From contig NZ_LUUI01000152.1 in NCBI RefSeq assembly GCF_001644015.1, positions 1 to 52,393 of the forward strand: a stretch of 52,393 bases of DNA, read 5' to 3'. This document shows, one piece after another, positions 41,698 to 52,376 of this stretch; position 1 is the first letter of the stretch, and the number at the start of each line of letters is the position of its first letter. Source of the stretch: Methylomonas lenta. GTDB taxonomy: Bacteria; Pseudomonadota; Gammaproteobacteria; Methylococcales; Methylomonadaceae. The notes below the pieces were generated by a model, which saw nothing but the letters and a program-made list of their open reading frames with translations, ran no database searches and was not told the origin of the DNA. The position numbers and the translations under genes were made by a program.

Positions 41698-42573
41698 TTA
41701 ATCGTCTAAAGTATCGAGAAATCGTTGCCTGGCATTGCGGGCATAAGTGAAGGTATCGAACAATTGCTGCGATTGATCATCTACTAATAATTGTTCAATA
41801 TTGCTCAGTTCAGCTTTAAATTGCCGAATCAGCGGAATAATGTCCTGTTTATTGGCCAGACAAATATCCAGCCACATAGTCGGATCGCTGGACGCGATGC
41901 GGGTAAAATCCTTAAACCCCCCAGCGGCATATTTGAATATTTCCCGCTGCTCATCTTTACGTCCCAGCAAGCCGACCAAAGCAAAGGCCAGGATGTGCGG
42001 TAAATGACTGGTTGCGGCCAATACCGTATCGTGATGCTCCACACTCATCTCCGACACGCTAGAACCGATCTGCTCCCAGAAGCGCGTCAATTTTTCCACG
42101 GCCTGCGGGTCAGTATTATTGAGTGGCGTAATGATCAAACGCCGATTTTTGAATAATTCGGCATTGGACGCATCCACCCCACTACGTTCGGCACCCGCTA
42201 TCGGATGGGCCGGCACAAAATTGTTCGGCACATGACCAAAGACCGCTTCTATGGCCGATACCACGCTAGCTTTGGTACTACCGGCATCGCTATATAAAGC
42301 TGTCGCGCTCCAATATGGTTTAATTAATTCAAAGATACTTTGCATGCTGCCTACCGGCGTGGCGATAATCACCAAGTCAGCATGATCCAGGGCAGCGGAA
42401 ATATGGGTATAAAACTGGTCAATAACCCCCAAATCTTTTGCTAATTGCAGGTTAGGTTGATTTTTTTCCCTACCAAAAGCCACAATTTCCTGGCATAAGC
42501 CTTGCGCACGCGCAGCTCGGGCAATTGAGCCACCAATTAAGCCGGTGCCAATAATGCATAGGCGTTTAAACAC
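41698..42573 (-). CDS. tyrA: Prephenate dehydrogenase
   Basis: NAD(P)-dependent dehydrogenase of tyrosine synthesis. The 291-residue protein has the Rossmann start IIGTGLIGGSIARAARA, DAGSTKASVV, and the HPIAGAERSGVDAS substrate segment, with HLPHILAFAL further on. It has no chorismate mutase domain (that is in pheA). It overlaps the hisC stop by eight bases. Confidence 0.94.
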   Translation of the reverse strand: MFKRLCIIGTGLIGGSIARAARAQGLCQEIVAFGREKNQPNLQLAKDLGVIDQFYTHISAALDHADLVIIATPVGSMQSIFELIKPYWSATALYSDAGSTKASVVSAIEAVFGHVPNNFVPAHPIAGAERSGVDASNAELFKNRRLIITPLNNTDPQAVEKLTRFWEQIGSSVSEMSVEHHDTVLAATSHLPHILAFALVGLLGRKDEQREIFKYAAGGFKDFTRIASSDPTMWLDICLANKQDIIPLIRQFKAELSNIEQLLVDDQSQQLFDTFTYARNARQRFLDTLDD

Positions 42574-43669
42574 CTTGCAACACCTGTTTCAAGGCTGTAA
42601 TGAACATTTGATTTTCTCGTTCAGTGCCGATACTAATCCGTAAATGCTGTGGCATTTCATAATTGGCCACCGGCCTTACAATAATGCCTTTCAACAACAG
42701 GGCTTCGTAAACTGGTAACGCATTTTGTTTAACATCAACCGAGACAAAATTACCGGATGAAGGAATCCAATCCAGACCTAGATCTTCAAATGCAGAGGTC
42801 AATTGTGTCATTCCGGCATTATTCACCGCTAAGGTTTTGGCTAGATAATCAGCATCAGTTAAAGCGGCTTCCGCTGCAGCCAAAGCCAGCATATTGCTGT
42901 TAAATGGTTGCCGCACACGATTGAGCAAATCAGCTACATCGTCTGAAGAAATGCCGTATCCAATCCGCAAACCAGCCAAGCCATAAGCCTTGGAAAATGT
43001 GCGAGTTACAATAAGATTAGGATAACGTTGCGGCCAAGCCAGTGATTCGGTTCTATCTGAAGGAGCAACAAATTCATAATAGGCCTCGTCAAGCACACAC
43101 AAAACATGCGCTGGCAAAGCTGAAATAAAGCTTTCCAGCTCGTCGGAAGCTAACAAAGTGCCGGTCGGATTATTGGGATTGGCAATAAACACCAAGCGTG
43201 TTTTATCCGAAATAGTTGCAAGCATAGCCTGCAAATCATGCCCATAATTTTTCGCTGGTACTATACGCGCCTGCGCACCCACTGCCTGGGTTAGTATTGG
43301 ATACAATGCAAAAGCATGTTGAGAAAACACCACTTCATGTTCAGGCGACACAAAAGTCCGCATGACTAATTCCAATATTTCACTGGAACCGTTGCCTAAA
43401 GTAATGCTAGACGGCGCCACAGCCAATTTTGCCGATAGCGCTGCTTTTAACCCAAAGCCACTGCCGTCTGGATAACGGGTTAGCTCCGGCATAGTGGCCT
43501 GAATCGCTGCCAACACTTTATCACCGGTGCCCAGCGGGTTTTCATTGGAAGCTAATTTAACAACTTCGCTTAATCCAAGCTCTCGCTGCAATTCATCAAC
43601 TGGTTTACCGGGGACATACGGCACCAACTGTTGCACACCAGCCAGCGCAAGCTCTAAAAATTTATTCAT
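42566..43669 (-). CDS. hisC: Histidinol-phosphate aminotransferase
   Basis: Fold type I PLP aminotransferase, 367 residues, with ASNENPLGTGDKV, FIANPNNPTGT, LDEAYYEF and the PLP lysine in TRTFSKAYGLAGLRIGYG. In this gene block the enzyme may also serve aromatic amino acid transamination, as reported for relatives; that is inference. It lies between pheA and tyrA. Confidence 0.93.
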   Translation of the reverse strand: MNKFLELALAGVQQLVPYVPGKPVDELQRELGLSEVVKLASNENPLGTGDKVLAAIQATMPELTRYPDGSGFGLKAALSAKLAVAPSSITLGNGSSEILELVMRTFVSPEHEVVFSQHAFALYPILTQAVGAQARIVPAKNYGHDLQAMLATISDKTRLVFIANPNNPTGTLLASDELESFISALPAHVLCVLDEAYYEFVAPSDRTESLAWPQRYPNLIVTRTFSKAYGLAGLRIGYGISSDDVADLLNRVRQPFNSNMLALAAAEAALTDADYLAKTLAVNNAGMTQLTSAFEDLGLDWIPSSGNFVSVDVKQNALPVYEALLLKGIIVRPVANYEMPQHLRISIGTERENQMFITALKQVLQGV

Positions 43670-43677
43670 GTAGGGTA

Positions 43678-44763
43678 TTAAATAACTGCTTTGGGATAAG
43701 AGCCAAGGATTTTCAACATCTTGACGTTGTTTTGCAGAACCTTGAGTGCATTGGCAACATCAGGATCGTCATAATGACCTTCGATATCAATAAAGAACAC
43801 ATACTCCCATAAGCCTTGCCGAGAAGGCCGGGATTCAATATGCACCATGCTGATGCCGTATTCGGCAAAAGGCCCTAATATTCTATGCAATGCACCGGAT
43901 TGATTACCGGTAGACACCAAAATGGAGGTTTTATCCAAACCGGTCGAAGCCGGCTGCTGAGCACCGATAATGATAAAGCGCGTGGTATTGTTGGCTTCAT
44001 CTTCAATATTTTTCTCGATCACATTAAGATCATACAACTCGGCGGCAACCAAACCGGCAACGGCAGCCTTGCTATGATCCAATGATGCCAGACGCGCAGC
44101 TTCGGCATTACTGCTAACCGCTGTCACTGGAACTCCGGGCAGATAAATATTCAACCATTGCCGGCATTGGGCCAGAGATTGCTGATGAGAAAACACTTCA
44201 TTGATACCGAGCAAGGAATCCATTTTACCCAGCAAATTTTGATGCACCCGGATTTCAACTTCGCCACAAATCTTCAAAGGACTGTCCATAAACCTATCCA
44301 AGGTATGGGCAATGACCCCTTCGGTCGAATTCTCCACAGGCACCACACCAAACTGGCAATGCCCTGTCTCGACTGATTGAAAAATATCATGAATGGTCGG
44401 CACCGGAACATCTTTAACCGCATGCCCAAAATGCTTGAATGTTGCCTGCTGAGTAAAGGTACCTGGTGGACCAAGAAAAGCCACTTCCAATGGCTTCTCC
44501 AAGGCTAGACAAGCAGACATGATCTCACGAAAAAGATGTGCGGCAGCGTGATCGCTTAAAGGGCCAGGGTTCAGTTCCTTGATTTTGCGTAACACCTGGG
44601 CTTCACGATCCGGCCGATAAAAACTCCCGGTCTCACCCTCAGCTTGCTTAGTTCTGGCAACTTCAATCGCGCAATTGGCACGCTGATTGATCAGCTGCAG
44701 GATCTGCTGATCAATCGCATCGATTTGGATGCGCAATTCTGACAAAGGAATGATGTCAATCAT
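43678..44763 (-). CDS. pheA: Bifunctional chorismate mutase / prephenate dehydratase
   Basis: Leads chorismate to phenylpyruvate. The protein has an AroQ chorismate mutase domain (about 1-85, ELRIQIDAIDQQILQLINQRA), a prephenate dehydratase domain (VAFLGPPGTFTQQA, VPVENSTEGV, DEANNTTRFIII) and a C-terminal ACT domain with ESRPSRQGLWEYVFFIDIEGH, the phenylalanine feedback site. The frame is open to a TTG at 44787, but the ATG at 44763, seven bases after the serC stop, is the better start and gives 361 residues. Confidence 0.96.
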   Translation of the reverse strand: MIDIIPLSELRIQIDAIDQQILQLINQRANCAIEVARTKQAEGETGSFYRPDREAQVLRKIKELNPGPLSDHAAAHLFREIMSACLALEKPLEVAFLGPPGTFTQQATFKHFGHAVKDVPVPTIHDIFQSVETGHCQFGVVPVENSTEGVIAHTLDRFMDSPLKICGEVEIRVHQNLLGKMDSLLGINEVFSHQQSLAQCRQWLNIYLPGVPVTAVSSNAEAARLASLDHSKAAVAGLVAAELYDLNVIEKNIEDEANNTTRFIIIGAQQPASTGLDKTSILVSTGNQSGALHRILGPFAEYGISMVHIESRPSRQGLWEYVFFIDIEGHYDDPDVANALKVLQNNVKMLKILGSYPKAVI

Positions 44764-44770
44764 GCTCAGC

Positions 44771-45850
44771 TTAGTGTGTACGTTCAAACTCAGCCATGAA
44801 GGCGATCAACGCATCGACACCGGCTTCCGGCATGGCGTTATAAATACTGGCACGCATGCCCCCCACAGAACGATGCCCTGCCAGCGTACTCAAGCCATTT
44901 TTCTCGGCCAAACTTAAAAACTCTTTATCCAAGCTCGCATCTGCCAATACAAAAGGAATATTCATCCGCGAACGACATTCGAGCGCCACTGGATTGCTAT
45001 ACAAACTGGATTGATCGATAGCCTGATAAAGTTTGCCGGCTTTTTGAATATTGCGTTGCTCGATGGCGGCTACACCACCCTCGCCTTTCAACCATTGCAA
45101 CACCAGGCCTAACAAATACCAGTTATAGGTAGCGGGTGTATTCAGCATGGAATCGCTTTTGGCTTGCTGAGCGTAATTGAAAACTGATGGTACGGATTTT
45201 GGCGCCAGACCGATCAGGTCTTCACGCACGATAACCACTGTCACGCCGGCAGGCCCCATGTTTTTCTGGGTGCCGGCATAGATAATGCCGAAACGGTTAA
45301 TATCGACTGTACGCGACAAAATATTGGAAGACATATCACAAACCAAGGGTAAATTACCGACTTCAGGTACATGATTAAATTCGACCCCGTGTATGGTTTC
45401 ATTAGAGGTGTAATGTAAATAAGCGGCATCCTGGTCCAGCAGCCATTGTTCAGCTTTAGGAATACTTGTATAAGCAGTATCTTCAGAACTTGCGGCGATT
45501 TTAACTTCGCAATATTTGCCTGCTTCTTTGATAGCACTGGTCGACCAGGCGCCAGTATTGACATAACAGGCTGAACTTTTGCCGTTTAAAATATTTTGCG
45601 GAATCATGGCAAATTGTGCCGTCGCCCCACCCTGCAAAAACAAAACCTTATAATTCTCAGGAATTGACAAAAGCTCAATCAAATCATTTTTCATGGCTTC
45701 GGCAATCGCCATGAAATACTTGCCGCGATGACTCATTTCCAACACCGACATGCCACTATCCTGCCAATCCAGCATTTCTTGTTGAGCTTTTAACAGCACG
45801 GCTTCTGGCAGCATCGACGGGCCAGCGCTAAAGTTATATATCCTTGCCAT
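44771..45850 (-). CDS. serC: Phosphoserine aminotransferase
   Basis: PLP enzyme of serine and pyridoxine synthesis, 359 residues, with NFSAGPSMLPEAVL, HYTSNETIHGVEF, CDMSSNILSR and the PLP lysine in YAGTQKNMGPAGVTVVIVRED. Its start overlaps the gyrA stop by one base. In serine-cycle or RuMP methylotrophs serine supply is central, but nothing here suggests special control. Confidence 0.97.
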   Translation of the reverse strand: MARIYNFSAGPSMLPEAVLLKAQQEMLDWQDSGMSVLEMSHRGKYFMAIAEAMKNDLIELLSIPENYKVLFLQGGATAQFAMIPQNILNGKSSACYVNTGAWSTSAIKEAGKYCEVKIAASSEDTAYTSIPKAEQWLLDQDAAYLHYTSNETIHGVEFNHVPEVGNLPLVCDMSSNILSRTVDINRFGIIYAGTQKNMGPAGVTVVIVREDLIGLAPKSVPSVFNYAQQAKSDSMLNTPATYNWYLLGLVLQWLKGEGGVAAIEQRNIQKAGKLYQAIDQSSLYSNPVALECRSRMNIPFVLADASLDKEFLSLAEKNGLSTLAGHRSVGGMRASIYNAMPEAGVDALIAFMAEFERTH

Positions 45851-48447
45851 TATTCTTCATCTCCGCCTAAATCGGCATCATCGGTTATTAAATCGTTCTC
45901 TTCACACTCATCGTCTTCATCACCTAGACCATCAATCCGATCCACGCCGACCACTTTTTCGCCTTTATCTAAACGGATAACGGTGACACCTTGCGTATTT
46001 CTGCCGACAATGGAAATCTCGTTCACCCGCGTTCTGACCAAAGTACCCGCATTGGTAATCAGCATGATTTCGTCAGTGTCATTCACCAGTACCGCACCAA
46101 CAACCGCGCCATTGCGATCCGAAGTCTGGATAGCAATCAAGCCTTGACCACCACGCTTATGCTGGGTAAATTCTTCCAGACGCGTACGTTTACCATAACC
46201 ATTTTCGGTAATATTCAACACAGTGCCTTCTGTTGAAATAATCAACGAAATCACAAACTGCCCTTCTTGTAAGCGAATACCGCGTACGCCGGCAGCTGTT
46301 CTACCCATAGACCTTACATCTGCTTCATTAAAGCATACTGCTTTGCCATTGCTACTGAATAACATGACGTTTTGTTGGCCGTCTGTCAAAGCAACCCCGA
46401 CTAAAGTGTCATTCTCGCGCAAATCAATAGCTATTTTACCTTTGGCCAGCTGGTATGAGAATTCAGTCAAAGGGGTTTTTTTCACGGTACCGGAAGCTGT
46501 GGCCATAAATACAAATTTATCTTCACTGTAGTCCCGCACAGAAAGCATGGCGTTTATTTTTTCGTTCTCTTCCAACGGCAATAAATTCACAAACGGCTTG
46601 CCTCGTGAGGCACGACTAGCAACAGGCAATTCGTAGACCTTCAGCCAATACACTTTACCTTTTGAAGAAAAGCACAAGATAGTGTCATGCGTATTAGCGA
46701 TAATCAGTTTATCGATAAAATCATTTTCTTTAGTCGCCGTGGCCGATTTGCCTCTGCCACCGCGACGCTGCGATTTGTAATCAGTTAATGGCTGGGTTTT
46801 GACATAACCCTCGTGAGACATAGTAACGACCATGTCTTCTTCCGTGATCAAATCTTCCGCAGACAGATTGGAATAATCCTGCATGATCTCAGTACGTCTA
46901 GCGTCTGAATACTGGGCTTTGATTTCTTCCAGCTCTTCTTTGATGACTTCCATCAAACGTACATCACTGCCAAGAATATGCAAATATTCGTCGATTAATT
47001 CCAATAATTGCTTGTATTCATTGACGATTTTTTCTTGCTCAAGACCCGTCAATCGATGCAGGCGTAAATCCAGAATCGCTTGCGCTTGCTCTTCCGACAA
47101 GCGATATATACCGCCTGCCAAACCAAATTCCGCCCCCAAACCTTCTGGCCGCGAACGATCCGCATCCGCTCTATCCAACAAAGCGACCACCAAGCCGGCG
47201 TCCCAATTTTTTTCCAACAGACCTTGTTTGGCTGCCTGCGGATTAGGAGAGGCTTTTATCAGCTCGATCATCTCGTCGATATTAGCCAAAGCTATCGCCA
47301 AGCCCTCTAAAATATGTGCTCTGTCCCGCGCTTTACGCAGATTATATAATGTTCTGCGAGTGACGATTTCACGTCGATGATCAATGAATGCCGCCAGAAT
47401 TTCTTTCAGATTCATGCAATAAGGGCGACCATCTAACAAAGCCACCATATTAATGCCGAACACCGTTTGCATCTGGGTTTGCTTGTACAGATTGTTCAGC
47501 ACCACATCCGGCACCTCGCCACGACGCAACTCAACGACCATACGCATACCGTCCTTATCAGACTCATCACGCAAACCGGAAATACCTTCCAATTTACCTT
47601 CTTTAACTAATTCGGCAATTTTCTCCAGCAACCGTGCCTTATTAACTTGATAAGGCAATTCAGTTGTAATGATGGCTTGTCGACCGCCGTCACCGATGTC
47701 TTCGAAATGGGACAGCGCCCTGATATGAATCCGCCCGCGACCAGTGGTGTAGGCTTCGTAGATACCGGATGCGCCGTTAATGATGCCAGCAGTCGGAAAA
47801 TCCGGACCCGGTACGATTTGCATCAATTCAGGAATCGTCAGATCTGCATTGTCGATCAACGCCAGACAAGCCGAGACTATCTCGTTTAGGTTGTGCGGTG
47901 GAATATTGGTGGCCATGCCCACCGCAATACCGGAAGAACCATTGATTAACAATGTCGGAATGCGAGTAGGCATTACCGTGGGTTCCGATTCCGATTCGTC
48001 ATAGTTGGAAACAAAATCAACCGTTTCCTTATCCAAATCGGCCAGTATTTCATGGGCGATTTTAGACATGCGTACTTCGGTGTATCGCATGGCTGCGGGC
48101 GAATCGCCGTCGACCGAACCGAAGTTGCCCTGTCCATCGATCAGCATATACCGCAACGAGAACGGCTGCGCCATACGCACCATGGTGTCGTAGACCGCCG
48201 TGTCGCCATGTGGATGGTATTTACCGATCACGTCACCGACGATACGCGCGGATTTTTTGTAGGGTTTGTTCCAGTCATTACCCAGTTCACTCATCGCGTA
48301 AAGCACGCGGCGATGCACAGGCTTGAGGCCGTCTCTAACATCAGGAAGCGCCCTGCCTACGATTACACTCATAGCATAATCGAGATAGGATTGTTTCATC
48401 TCGTCTTCGAGATTAACCGGGATAATTTCTTTAGCGAAGTCTGACAT
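45850..48447 (-). CDS. gyrA: DNA gyrase subunit A
   Basis: Type II topoisomerase subunit that cuts and rejoins DNA. The 865-residue protein has the catalytic tyrosine region ([10 protein letters not shown]), the GyrA C-terminal beta-propeller repeats and the GyrA box [10 protein letters not shown]. In the quinolone-determining region threonine replaces the serine of Escherichia coli position 83 ([11 protein letters not shown]), as is natural in Pseudomonas; aspartate 87 is kept. The acidic C-terminal tail ([21 protein letters not shown]) is usual. Confidence 0.98.
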   Translation of the reverse strand: MSDFAKEIIPVNLEDEMKQSYLDYAMSVIVGRALPDVRDGLKPVHRRVLYAMSELGNDWNKPYKKSARIVGDVIGKYHPHGDTAVYDTMVRMAQPFSLRYMLIDGQGNFGSVDGDSPAAMRYTEVRMSKIAHEILADLDKETVDFVSNYDESESEPTVMPTRIPTLLINGSSGIAVGMATNIPPHNLNEIVSACLALIDNADLTIPELMQIVPGPDFPTAGIINGASGIYEAYTTGRGRIHIRALSHFEDIGDGGRQAIITTELPYQVNKARLLEKIAELVKEGKLEGISGLRDESDKDGMRMVVELRRGEVPDVVLNNLYKQTQMQTVFGINMVALLDGRPYCMNLKEILAAFIDHRREIVTRRTLYNLRKARDRAHILEGLAIALANIDEMIELIKASPNPQAAKQGLLEKNWDAGLVVALLDRADADRSRPEGLGAEFGLAGGIYRLSEEQAQAILDLRLHRLTGLEQEKIVNEYKQLLELIDEYLHILGSDVRLMEVIKEELEEIKAQYSDARRTEIMQDYSNLSAEDLITEEDMVVTMSHEGYVKTQPLTDYKSQRRGGRGKSATATKENDFIDKLIIANTHDTILCFSSKGKVYWLKVYELPVASRASRGKPFVNLLPLEENEKINAMLSVRDYSEDKFVFMATASGTVKKTPLTEFSYQLAKGKIAIDLRENDTLVGVALTDGQQNVMLFSSNGKAVCFNEADVRSMGRTAAGVRGIRLQEGQFVISLIISTEGTVLNITENGYGKRTRLEEFTQHKRGGQGLIAIQTSDRNGAVVGAVLVNDTDEIMLITNAGTLVRTRVNEISIVGRNTQGVTVIRLDKGEKVVGVDRIDGLGDEDDECEENDLITDDADLGGDEE

Positions 48448-48511
48448 GGGTCCATGATTCCAATTCAGCCAAGCGTTTTTCAGCTCGACGGGTTAGCCTG
48501 TAGCGTCAAAT

Positions 48512-48538
48512 CCTTTTTGCACTAAAAAGGCTCATAAA
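48512..48538 (-). terminator. Terminator-like hairpins behind the dienelactone hydrolase gene
   Basis: Reading to the left, GGCT-TTTATG-AGCC followed by TTTTT forms a short stem with a T-run, and the T-run is itself one arm of CCTTTTT (48512-48518) with AAAAAGG (48524-48530). These lie in the gyrA leader, downstream of its likely -10 element, so they may act on gyrA instead. Confidence 0.4.
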
Positions 48539-48546
48539 AGCCCGTG

Positions 48547-48575
48547 ATTATAGCAAATGCACAACAAGCTCGTCA
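48547..48575 (-). promoter_or_regulatory. Likely gyrA promoter
   Basis: A perfect TATAAT (complement of 48547-48552) is preceded at 17-18 bases by CTGACG, a fair -35 match. It overlaps the last codons of the dienelactone hydrolase gene and leaves a leader of about 95 bases before gyrA. Confidence 0.5.
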
Positions 48576-49292
48576 GGCAAAAATCTCTTCGAAAAAGTTT
48601 TGCATAGCCTGCCAGGATCGCTTGTCTGCCTGCCCTTGATAAACCGTACCAAAGTCAGGATCATTAGCCAGTGGATTAGTGAAAGCATGCATAGTCCCGC
48701 CGTAGCTGTGCAGCTGCCAATCGGCGCCGGCCTGAGTAAGTTCGGTTTGTAATGCCAACACCTGCTCGGGTGGCCCCATCGGATCATCATGACCGTGTAA
48801 CACTAAAACCTTAGCTTTGATTTGAGGTTGAGGGATATTGTCCGCCGCAACCAACAAACCATGAAACGATACGACACCACGAATATCCACGCCGGTACGC
48901 GCCAAATCCAACGCACACAAGCCACCAAAGCAAAAACCCATTGCAGCTATACGGCCATTATCCGCCCATGGCATTAATTTCACAGTTGCCAACGCCGCAT
49001 GCAAACGCTTCTGTAGTTTCGCCCTATCCTGCATAAACGGCTGCATTAATTGACCATTCTGTTCCGGTGAGCTACCTAGAATACCTTTTCCATACATGTC
49101 AGCAGCGAAAGCCAAATAGCCCAACTCGGCCAGGCTTTTAGCCTTATTGGCAACAAATTCATCTCGTCCGGCCCAAGCATGATGAATTAACACCACAGGC
49201 CGTATACCTGCAATAGCATCATCAAAGGCAAAAAAACCTTCTAATAAATCATCACCATCCAAGTAATCAACCGTATTGGATACAATAGCCAT
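48573..49292 (-). CDS. Dienelactone hydrolase family protein
   Basis: The 239-residue alpha/beta hydrolase has HHAWAGRDEF, the nucleophile elbow MGFCFGGLCALDLAR with cysteine as nucleophile, the acid in LHGHDDPMGPP, and the histidine in YGGTMHAFTNP. Members outside chlorocatechol pathways have unknown substrates, and no such pathway is near. It follows the tyrosine phosphatase gene by 17 bases in the same direction. Confidence 0.9.
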   Translation of the reverse strand: MAIVSNTVDYLDGDDLLEGFFAFDDAIAGIRPVVLIHHAWAGRDEFVANKAKSLAELGYLAFAADMYGKGILGSSPEQNGQLMQPFMQDRAKLQKRLHAALATVKLMPWADNGRIAAMGFCFGGLCALDLARTGVDIRGVVSFHGLLVAADNIPQPQIKAKVLVLHGHDDPMGPPEQVLALQTELTQAGADWQLHSYGGTMHAFTNPLANDPDFGTVYQGQADKRSWQAMQNFFEEIFA

Positions 49293-49309
49293 ACATACCT
49301 CTTTTAATT

Positions 49310-49795
49310 TTAAGAAATTATGCCTTCACGCTGCAGAGCCTCGATAAACCCCTCAGAAGCCGCTTCAACCATATCTAAAACACGCTCAAAACCATAAGCA
49401 CCGCCGTAATAGGGATCGGGCACCTCACGTTGTTTCAAATGCGGGGCGTATTCGAGAAAAAGTCGAACTTTATGCTGGAATTTATCGGGACAATTCTCCG
49501 ACAAAATGGCTTGATTTTCCTCATCCATCGCTAAAACATAATCAAAAACCTCAAAATCATTTTGAGTTACTTTTCTAGCCTTCAGATGCTTTAACTCAAC
49601 CCCTCTGCCTCTAGCTGCTTTTTGCGAGCGCAAATCCGGCGCGTCGCCCACATGATAAGCATGAGTACCGGCCGAATCGACCTCAAATGCATCCGTTAAG
49701 CGTCTGGTCATTAATAATGTATTGAACACACCTTCTGCAGTTGGTGAACGACAAATATTGCCCATGCAAACGAACAAAACCTTGATTTTCCGCAT
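49310..49795 (-). CDS. Low molecular weight protein-tyrosine phosphatase
   Basis: The 161-residue protein starts VLFVCMGNICRSPTAEG, with the catalytic C10 and R16 of the CX5R loop, and has the general acid in VPDPYYGG. Members act on tyrosine kinases of polysaccharide export or on arginine phosphate; no such partner is adjacent. It heads a two-gene unit with the dienelactone hydrolase gene. Confidence 0.94.
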   Translation of the reverse strand: MRKIKVLFVCMGNICRSPTAEGVFNTLLMTRRLTDAFEVDSAGTHAYHVGDAPDLRSQKAARGRGVELKHLKARKVTQNDFEVFDYVLAMDEENQAILSENCPDKFQHKVRLFLEYAPHLKQREVPDPYYGGAYGFERVLDMVEAASEGFIEALQREGIIS

Positions 49796-49828
49796 AACTA
49801 ATTAAGTTTTTTAAATTTGAGTCGATAG

Positions 49829-49858
49829 ATTGTAAGCTATACTTTTGCCGCCTGTCTT
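49829..49858 (-). promoter_or_regulatory. Possible promoter of the phosphatase gene
   Basis: TACAAT (complement of 49829-49834) and AAGACA (complement of 49853-49858) are separated by 18 bases on the minus strand, 34 bases before the phosphatase start. Confidence 0.4.
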
Positions 49859-49914
49859 CTTTGAAGCATGAGCGACTAAACAATAAAAATTTAAATAGTT
49901 ATCTGGAGCTTTGA

Positions 49915-51669
49915 ATGTTAATGATGAACTGGCATTCTGTCGGCGTCAAAGTGGTTGCAATTACCATGGCATTGCTGACAATTGTAGGGATTGGAAGTTT
50001 GATTGCATTTTCTAACTTGCAAAAACAAAATTTAATTGACCGCAAAATAGAATCATCGCGCCAATTATTGCTGGTATCCGAATCTATCCGGGATAACGTG
50101 GTCAAGAAATGGGAAAATGGCCTGTACTCCCCAGAGCTCCTGATACAAGCAACCCAGAACAAAAGCCCGTCAGAAAGCCGAGCGATCATACTCTCCACTG
50201 TGCCAACTGCCAATGCCTGGGAAGTCATCGAAGCCAAAGCCAAAGAAGGCGGTTTTCGCTTTAAAGCCCCGGCATTGAATCCACGAAATCCTCCCAGAAA
50301 TAATCCGGATGAAACTGAACGCAAAGTGCTGGACATTTTTCAAAATGACCCGTCACTAAACGAATACAGCATCGTTGATGAAGAAAATCAAGAAATACGC
50401 TATTTCAGACCGGTCAAAATGGTGAAGCAATGCGAACTCTGTCACGGCGACCCTGCTACATCCCAAGCCCTGTGGAATAATGACCAAGGCAAGGATTTAT
50501 TAGGTTATCCGATGGAAAGCCGCCAAGCCGGTGATTTACATGGCGCTTTTGAAATCATCACGCCCTTTGACGTAGCCTTGGCTGGCTTTAAAATTGATTT
50601 GTACTATGCCATTGGACTTCTAATTCTGGGGCTACTTTTAATCGGTTCCACCGGCTATTTCGTGATGAATAAAATCATCATCAGCCCACTTACCGACTTA
50701 GCTTTAAATCTGCAACAAATCTGTAGTGGCAACGGCGACTTGCGTGCCAGACTAAAAATTAACGGTAAATCAGAATTTGCCTGGGTAGCTTCCAGCTTCA
50801 ATTCTTTTGTGATAAAAATCGCCAAAACGGTAGATGAAATCAGTGTAACTAGCGAACAACTGGCCAAGTCTTCAAACAAACTGGCCTCCATCACCCAAAC
50901 CACTCAAAAAGGTGTCGAACGTCAACTGCAGGAAACTACTTTAGTCGCTAACGCCATGAAGCAGATGACTTCGACAGTTCAAGAAGTTGCCAGAAATGCA
51001 ATCAAAGCCTCTGAGGCTGCCGAAACAGCCGACCAGGAAGCCGCAACAGGCAAAAACATCGTTAACGAAGCCGTTAACGGCATCAATTGCCTAGCTGACG
51101 AGGTAGAAAACGCTGCCAATGTGATTCACGAACTGGAAAACGACAGCAATAGCATTGGTGAAGTGTTGGGCGTTATTCAAGGCATAGCCGAACAAACCAA
51201 TTTATTAGCCCTAAATGCGGCGATCGAAGCCGCCAGAGCAGGCGAACAAGGTCGTGGCTTTGCCGTGGTGGCCGATGAAGTCAGAACCCTGGCCAGTCGC
51301 ACACAAAACTCTACCTTAGAAATTCAAAAAACTATCGAACGCTTACAAGACCGCGCAAAACAAGCGGTAAATGTGATGGATAATGGCCGCAAACAGGCTG
51401 CTTCCAGTGTCGAACAGGCAGCATCTGCTGGTGGCTCTATTTCCACGATCAGTCAAAGAATCGACACCATCAACGACATGAACAATCAAATTGCCAGTGC
51501 GGCTGAAGAACAAACGGCCGTTGCCGAGGAAATAAATCGCAACATCAGCAATATCAGCCATGTTACCGAAGAAACCTCATTAGGCGCTAAAAATACGGCT
51601 GATGCTTGTCATGAACTACTGGAATTGGCCAACCAATTGCGTGCAACCGTAGGCAGCTTCAGAACTTAA
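49915..51669 (+). CDS. Methyl-accepting chemotaxis protein with a predicted c-type heme sensor domain
   Basis: The 584-residue receptor has a first membrane helix (about 9-32), a periplasmic Tll0287-like/DUF3365 domain, a second helix (about 227-251), a HAMP region and a long cytoplasmic signalling hairpin with the conserved tip [20 protein letters not shown] at about 426-445. In the periplasmic domain C173-x-x-C176-H177 (CELCHGDP) is a c-type heme attachment motif, so the sensor likely binds heme covalently and reads redox state, oxygen or nitric oxide. The start has GGAG seven bases upstream. A strong terminator follows, so it is a single gene; no che genes are adjacent. Confidence 0.92.
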   Translation: MLMMNWHSVGVKVVAITMALLTIVGIGSLIAFSNLQKQNLIDRKIESSRQLLLVSESIRDNVVKKWENGLYSPELLIQATQNKSPSESRAIILSTVPTANAWEVIEAKAKEGGFRFKAPALNPRNPPRNNPDETERKVLDIFQNDPSLNEYSIVDEENQEIRYFRPVKMVKQCELCHGDPATSQALWNNDQGKDLLGYPMESRQAGDLHGAFEIITPFDVALAGFKIDLYYAIGLLILGLLLIGSTGYFVMNKIIISPLTDLALNLQQICSGNGDLRARLKINGKSEFAWVASSFNSFVIKIAKTVDEISVTSEQLAKSSNKLASITQTTQKGVERQLQETTLVANAMKQMTSTVQEVARNAIKASEAAETADQEAATGKNIVNEAVNGINCLADEVENAANVIHELENDSNSIGEVLGVIQGIAEQTNLLALNAAIEAARAGEQGRGFAVVADEVRTLASRTQNSTLEIQKTIERLQDRAKQAVNVMDNGRKQAASSVEQAASAGGSISTISQRIDTINDMNNQIASAAEEQTAVAEEINRNISNISHVTEETSLGAKNTADACHELLELANQLRATVGSFRT

Positions 51670-51675
51670 AAAACT

Positions 51676-51707
51676 AGCGGAGCGATTTCATCATCGCTCC
51701 GCTTTTT
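51676..51707 (+). terminator. Rho-independent terminator of the chemoreceptor gene
   Basis: AGCGGAGCGAT (51676-51686) pairs perfectly with ATCGCTCCGCT (51693-51703) around TTCATC and is followed by T residues, seven bases after the stop. Confidence 0.93.
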
Positions 51708-51813
51708 CAGTCCAACCACCCTTCCAAATCTGACAACCCATTTTGAATTGACTCCCCACTTATTCCTGGCTCGGTTATGATGTCAAAAACCTTTCATTTC
51801 CAGGAGAAAAACC

Positions 51814-52302
51814 ATGACATTCAAACAACTGCTAGTAGCATCGCTGTTAACCTTTATGAGCATAAGCTCTAGCCAGGCAGAGCCTCAGTTTGTAAAAACC
51901 TTTAATCCTGGCAGTTACCAACAGATTTTACGCGAAAATGCCGGCCAAGCTTTTGTGCTGGCTATTTGGTCGGTGGATTGCCCATCATGCATCAAAGACA
52001 TGACTGTTTTATCGCAAATCAGGCAAAACAACCCAAACTTAAAAATCATCATGCTATCGACTGATGAGCCTGCCAACACCTCCGAGGTAAAAAACATCCT
52101 AGCCCGCCATCAATTAAACGACTTGGAAAACTGGATTTTTGGCAGCGACGATGCACAAAAGTTGCGCTATGAAATCGATCCCAGCTGGTATGGGGAATTA
52201 CCAAGAACCTATTTCTTTAGTTCAGCACATAGCCGTATTGGCAAAAGCGGGGCTTTGACAATCGAAACCTTCGAAGCGCAAATCGCGAACATTGCACGTT
52301 AA
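51814..52302 (+). CDS. Exported thioredoxin-like protein (TlpA type)
   Basis: The 162-residue protein has a signal peptide ending SSSQA before EPQF (residue 22) and a thioredoxin fold with the active-site pair C56-P-S-C59 in IWSVDCPSCIKDM, followed by KIIMLSTDEP and a late cis-proline candidate in GELPRTYFF. It would act in the periplasm as a thiol reductant or disulfide carrier, for example in cytochrome c or copper-site maturation; the partner is unknown. AGGAG stands before the ATG. Confidence 0.85.
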   Translation: MTFKQLLVASLLTFMSISSSQAEPQFVKTFNPGSYQQILRENAGQAFVLAIWSVDCPSCIKDMTVLSQIRQNNPNLKIIMLSTDEPANTSEVKNILARHQLNDLENWIFGSDDAQKLRYEIDPSWYGELPRTYFFSSAHSRIGKSGALTIETFEAQIANIAR

Positions 52303-52376
52303 AAAGCCCTATTGAAATTACAAACTGATTCTCCAGGCCTTACCTCACTGCCATTAAGTTAAAGAAGAACAATCCC

